NCBI GenBank assembly: GCA_036557285.1
Contig: DATBHW010000052.1
Location: 1-64,000 of the forward strand
DNA length: 64,000 bases
Origin: Ktedonobacterales bacterium
GTDB lineage: Bacteria > Chloroflexota > Ktedonobacteria > Ktedonobacterales > DATBGS01
Reading direction: 5' to 3'
Below are positions 61,429 to 64,000 of the stretch, one piece after another; the first letter of the stretch is position 1, and the number at the start of each line of letters is the position of its first letter. Position numbers and translations under genes: made by a program. Below the pieces are notes generated by a model. The model saw only the letters and a list, made by a program, of their open reading frames with translations, ran no database searches and was not told where the DNA came from.

Positions 61429-61688
61429 AATCGAAAACGACCCGACGATTTCGGGAATTGCTCGATGCCTTGCCGCAAGAGGCGCAGCAGCAGGCACGCG
61501 AAGCCCACCGACTCTTCCGAGCCAATCCTTCTAGCTTACACTTTAAGCCCTTGAACAGCAAGCACCCTCTCTCCTCTGTGCGGATCGGAATCCACTACCA
61601 CGCCCTCGCTTATCGCAAACCTGACCATCTTCTGTGGTTCTGGATCGGCACACATGCCGAGTATGACAAAATCATTGCTCGCTTCTAG
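61425..61688 (+). CDS. RelE/ParE-type toxin
   Basis: An 87-residue basic protein. The C-terminus LLWFWIGTHAEYDKIIARF is characteristic of a RelE/ParE-like family (WFWIGxHxEYDKLI). SVRIGIHYHALAYRK forms the preceding strands. It starts with GTG overlapping the antitoxin stop by 4 bases. Family members cleave mRNA or inhibit gyrase; which one applies here cannot be decided. Confidence 0.8.
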   Translation: MKSKTTRRFRELLDALPQEAQQQAREAHRLFRANPSSLHFKPLNSKHPLSSVRIGIHYHALAYRKPDHLLWFWIGTHAEYDKIIARF

Positions 61689-61725
61689 CCAGTCTGACCC
61701 GAAACAAGAACCAGGGGAGAAAGTC

Positions 61726-61878
61726 ATGAAATGTGTGATCTGCAAACATGGCGAGACACAGCCCGGTACAACAACCATAACGCTTGAGGGGGAGATAGCT
61801 GTAACAGCCTCGCGTAAATCCCTGGTAAAGAACTCTTGCGTCAGAAGAAAGGAAACACCTGATGCAACCCAAAATTGA
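61726..61878 (+). pseudogene. Truncated YgiT/MqsA-type zinc finger gene
   Basis: The frame starts MKCVICKHGETQPGTTTITLE, which matches the N-terminus of YgiT-type zinc finger proteins, with the first CxxC. The second CxxC (usually VCENCGE) and the rest are missing; TASRKSLVKNSCVRRK replaces them, suggesting a frameshift or decay. The frame runs into the next gene's start (overlap 17 bases). It is probably nonfunctional as an antitoxin. Confidence 0.55.
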
Positions 61879-62578
61879 TGCTTACAATGATTTTGCCGCT
61901 CAGTATGCTGCATACACCAGTGATCGGGAAGGGAAGGAAATCAAGGACGACCCGTTTCTCTCGTTGTTTCTCGAAGTCGTCGGTGATGTCTCCGGCTTAA
62001 CGGTGTTGGATGCGGGGTGTGGTGAAGGGTATCTTGCCCGCATCCTTGCCAGGCGGGGAGCTACTGTGGCAGGAATAGATATTTCCCCACGCCTCGTCGA
62101 GATCGCCCGCGCGAAAGACTCGGAAGGCAGGATCACCTATCAGGTGGCCGATCTCAGCCAACCGCTGCCTGCCTATCATCAGCACTTTGACCTGAGCGTG
62201 AGTTGGTTCGTCCTCAATGACGTTGCCGACTACCGGGGCTTTCTCTCGACCCTGGGGTCCGTCGTCAAACGGGGAGGCCGCGCGGTGTTCTTCCTGAATA
62301 ATCCCTACTCGATGGTGCTGCGCGGGCAAGTCACCAACTACTTTGACTCTGGGAAAGCGTTTCCCTACCGAGGCATGGCAGAGGCAGGCGTCCACGTCTA
62401 TTATTATCAGCGAACCTTTGAGGAATATCTGAGTGCCTGCTTCGCGGCAGGATTTCAATTGCAACGCCTGGTAGACGTTCCCTCTCCCGAAGGCACGTTT
62501 ACACGGACCAGCGCCACGCTGATTCCCATCGGCTATCACTTCCCCTTCTTTTTGATCCTGAGCCTGGTGAAGCCCTGA
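61862..62578 (+). CDS. Class I SAM-dependent methyltransferase
   Basis: A 238-residue methyltransferase. Motif I is TVLDAGCGEGYLARILARRG, motif II VAGIDISPRLVEIAR, and FDLSVSWFVLNDVADYRGFL and GGRAVFFLNNPY follow. The substrate is unknown. AAAGGAAAC lies about 7 bases before the ATG at 61862. It may be co-transcribed with the truncated YgiT-like gene upstream. The C-terminus (FPFFLILSLVKP) is hydrophobic. Confidence 0.87.
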   Translation: MQPKIDAYNDFAAQYAAYTSDREGKEIKDDPFLSLFLEVVGDVSGLTVLDAGCGEGYLARILARRGATVAGIDISPRLVEIARAKDSEGRITYQVADLSQPLPAYHQHFDLSVSWFVLNDVADYRGFLSTLGSVVKRGGRAVFFLNNPYSMVLRGQVTNYFDSGKAFPYRGMAEAGVHVYYYQRTFEEYLSACFAAGFQLQRLVDVPSPEGTFTRTSATLIPIGYHFPFFLILSLVKP

Positions 62579-62716
62579 TGTGAGGAAGAAGCTACCGAGC
62601 AGGAGTGCAGGTAGATATTCGCCAATACGTGGCGGCATAGAGGAGAGAAGTATAGTCTGCTTCTGAGAACCCTGCCCCCAAGGGTTTCTCGTTCCTGAAC
62701 GATAGCGAGCTGAAGC

Positions 62717-63043
62717 TCAGGTTGAGGAAACAAACGTTGCTGTGATGGGTGTATCATCTGGTTCCGCTGGACGCAGAGTGATTTCCGCTTTTAGGCCCAG
62801 GGCGGAGAGCAATTCTGTAATCGTCTCAAGAGTAGGGTTGGCTTCATCTCCGGTCAGAATACGGGTTACAGCTTCGCGCCGTCTTCCCATTCTTGTGGCT
62901 AGCTCTTTCTGCGTTATATGCAGCGACCTGCGCGCCTCCTCAATGGCGTGCAGCAAGTTCAACGCTGCATCCATCTCACGAAAGCCAGCAGCGAACTCTG
63001 AATCTTTCATGTCTTCTTGCAGACGCTGATGAAAACGGCTCAT
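62717..63043 (-). CDS. XRE-family HTH antitoxin (HigA-like), paralogue
   Basis: A 108-residue protein paralogous to the antitoxin at 11261-11581. SRFHQRLQEDMKDSEFAAGF is the matching N-terminus, and the HTH is HITQKELATRMGRRREAVTRIL followed by NPTLETITELLSALGLKAEITLRP. It should neutralise the toxin encoded just upstream on the same strand and repress the operon. Its ATG overlaps the toxin stop by 4 bases. Confidence 0.87.
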   Translation of the reverse strand: MSRFHQRLQEDMKDSEFAAGFREMDAALNLLHAIEEARRSLHITQKELATRMGRRREAVTRILTGDEANPTLETITELLSALGLKAEITLRPAEPDDTPITATFVSST

Positions 63044-63438
63044 AGCTGGTGCTCCAGTTCAGGCTCTTCAGGGCTAACCCTGCGTGTTCGCTGATAATCC
63101 TGCCAATAAGCAAATGCCAGCTTCAGATCAGATTTTGAGGCAGCCTCTCCACCACGTTTCACGTACCTGTGCAGCAAGACGGCTCTTGCGCTATCAAAAC
63201 CAAACAACTCGCGTCCCAACGACTGGCTATGAATGGCGCGAATCTCCCATAATCCACTATATCCTCTGCACGCTTCGATGAGACCTCCACCAAGGTGAGG
63301 CCCATACTTTTCCAACTCCAAAGCAATGCGTCTTATCTTGGCAGCAAGTTTCGGGTTGCTACGCTTCAGCGTATCCTCAAAGAGTTCGGCGGGCTGTAGC
63401 CCATCCGCTTGCTCGTAATACTCTACCGTCCATCCCAT
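63040..63438 (-). CDS. HigB/Gp49-like toxin, paralogue
   Basis: A 132-residue toxin of the same length and layout as the one at 10876-11274. Shared blocks are MxWTxEYYEQAD, IEACRGYSGLWEIRAIHS, LGRELFGFDSARAVLLHRYV and KSDLKLAFAYWQDYQRTRR. It is expected to be an mRNA interferase-like toxin. There is no Shine-Dalgarno; TATGTTAC lies with 11 bases between its hexamer and the ATG, exactly as in the paralogue. Divergence between the two pairs suggests two independent, non-recent copies. Confidence 0.87.
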   Translation of the reverse strand: MGWTVEYYEQADGLQPAELFEDTLKRSNPKLAAKIRRIALELEKYGPHLGGGLIEACRGYSGLWEIRAIHSQSLGRELFGFDSARAVLLHRYVKRGGEAASKSDLKLAFAYWQDYQRTRRVSPEEPELEHQL

Positions 63439-63508
63439 GAGAAGATGGTAACATAAAAATCACCAATTTTCAATATCCGGCCCCTCGCCTTCATCACTTC
63501 CTGGGGTC

Positions 63509-63943
63509 TCATACCGTCACCAGAAAGCCCACCAGGAAGCCCAGGACAGCGCCGATCAGCACTTGAAAGGGCGTGTGGCCGATCAGTTCGCGCAGGCGCG
63601 CCTGCTGAATCCCCTTCTTATCGAAGTAATCTTCCATCATCTGATTGAGGATGCGCGCCTGCACGCTCACCGCGCGCCGCACTCCGGCGGCGTCATACAT
63701 GACAATCGCGGCAAAGACTACGCACACCGCGAAGACCGGCGAATCCAGGCCCAACTGCTTCCCGGCGGCAGTTGCCAGCGCCGTCACAAAAGCCGAATGC
63801 GAACTGGGCATGCCGCCAGCCCCCGCGATATATTGAAAATCAAAGCGGCGGTCACGAATCAAGGCGATCAGCCCTTTGGCAACCTGGGCAAGCAGCAACG
63901 CCAGCACAGCGGCAATCAGGAGTTGGTTTTGCAGGAGCGCCAT
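63509..63943 (-). CDS. Divergent PAP2-family (DUF212) membrane protein
   Basis: A 144-residue membrane protein. GGMPSSHSAFVTALATAAGKQLG is the signature of the divergent PAP2/acid phosphatase-like family. It is followed by IVMYDAAGVRRAVSVQARILNQM and a C-terminal LIGHTPFQVLIGAVLGFLVG, with the paired His and Arg needed for phosphatase chemistry. About four transmembrane helices are predicted. The substrate (lipid phosphate) is inferred. The ATG at 63943 follows GGAAGGTGC. Confidence 0.87.
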   Translation of the reverse strand: MALLQNQLLIAAVLALLLAQVAKGLIALIRDRRFDFQYIAGAGGMPSSHSAFVTALATAAGKQLGLDSPVFAVCVVFAAIVMYDAAGVRRAVSVQARILNQMMEDYFDKKGIQQARLRELIGHTPFQVLIGAVLGFLVGFLVTV

Positions 63944-64000
63944 AGCACCTTCCCAGCGTTGTAAGGCGTGACCGCGTGACGGCCACTAATGCTCACTCTC

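Noticed and set aside
63155-63166. Possible second parS (cgtttcacgtac)
   Set aside because: Only the left half matches; the palindrome is not completed and it lies inside a toxin gene.

Overview
The window is a gene-dense stretch of a GC-rich bacterial chromosome. It looks like a Chloroflexota (Ktedonobacteria-like) genome. The lineage call is an inference from overall gene content: a PASTA Ser/Thr kinase, CoxDEFG-type accessory proteins, a dnaG-sigA pair, zinc-ribbon/proline-rich membrane proteins, an ECF sigma/anti-sigma pair with a GW-repeat propeller, and many IS200/IS605 and IS607 elements. I saw no rRNA gene, tRNA gene or CRISPR array.

Layout. 0.2-2.1 kb: thioredoxin-like protein, SelW/Rdx-type protein and NudC-type NADH pyrophosphatase. 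2.2-5.7 kb: MoxR ATPase, CoxE-type VWA protein and two XdhC/CoxI-type proteins, which form a molybdo-hydroxylase (CO/xanthine dehydrogenase) maturation operon without structural subunits. A perfect parS site lies between the two XdhC-type genes. 5.7-11.6 kb: a 64-bp perfect palindrome, an NHLRC2-like protein, small membrane and surface proteins, and a HigB-like/XRE toxin-antitoxin pair. 11.7-15.1 kb: pyruvate (2-oxo acid) dehydrogenase E1a-E1b-E2 operon. 15.3-23.2 kb: ferredoxin, SecG, CoxG, dGTPase, a membrane protein, DnaG primase and SigA. 23.2-23.55 kb: a tnpB-less, omega-RNA-like remnant with its own promoter abuts the sigA stop codon. 23.6-33.5 kb: PrsW-type protease, NUDIX, DUF6941, a BrnT/RHH-like pair, PASTA kinase, HolA, and an operon with a PHAX-like RNA-binding domain and a duplicated partner. 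33.5-37.3 kb: an MshC-like cysteine ligase, TatD, and an RHH+TnpB element. 37.4-49.4 kb: RND pump, GNAT, endonuclease V, Rpe, tryptophan 2,3-dioxygenase, an IS607 element and PriA. 49.8-57.0 kb: anti-sigma/ECF sigma, glycosyltransferase-like membrane protein, metallo-beta-lactamase-fold enzyme, DsbA-like protein and PrmC. 57.0-64 kb: a second IS605 TnpB with a tnpA remnant, MFS transporter, MurI, two further toxin-antitoxin pairs, a broken YgiT-type gene, a methyltransferase and a PAP2-like protein.

A family of GC-rich palindromic repeats (core ACTTGTAGCGCCGCC ... GGCGGCGCTACAAGT) recurs in intergenic spaces at about nine places. One copy has entered the 3' end of the endonuclease V gene. The most distinctive observations are the parS site, the 64-bp palindrome, the tnpB-less omega-RNA-like locus next to sigA, the RHH-TnpB pairing, the IS607 TnpB with a displaced catalytic Glu, the PHAX-domain operon and the MshC-like ligase. 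All function calls rest on reading motifs by eye; no database search was run.
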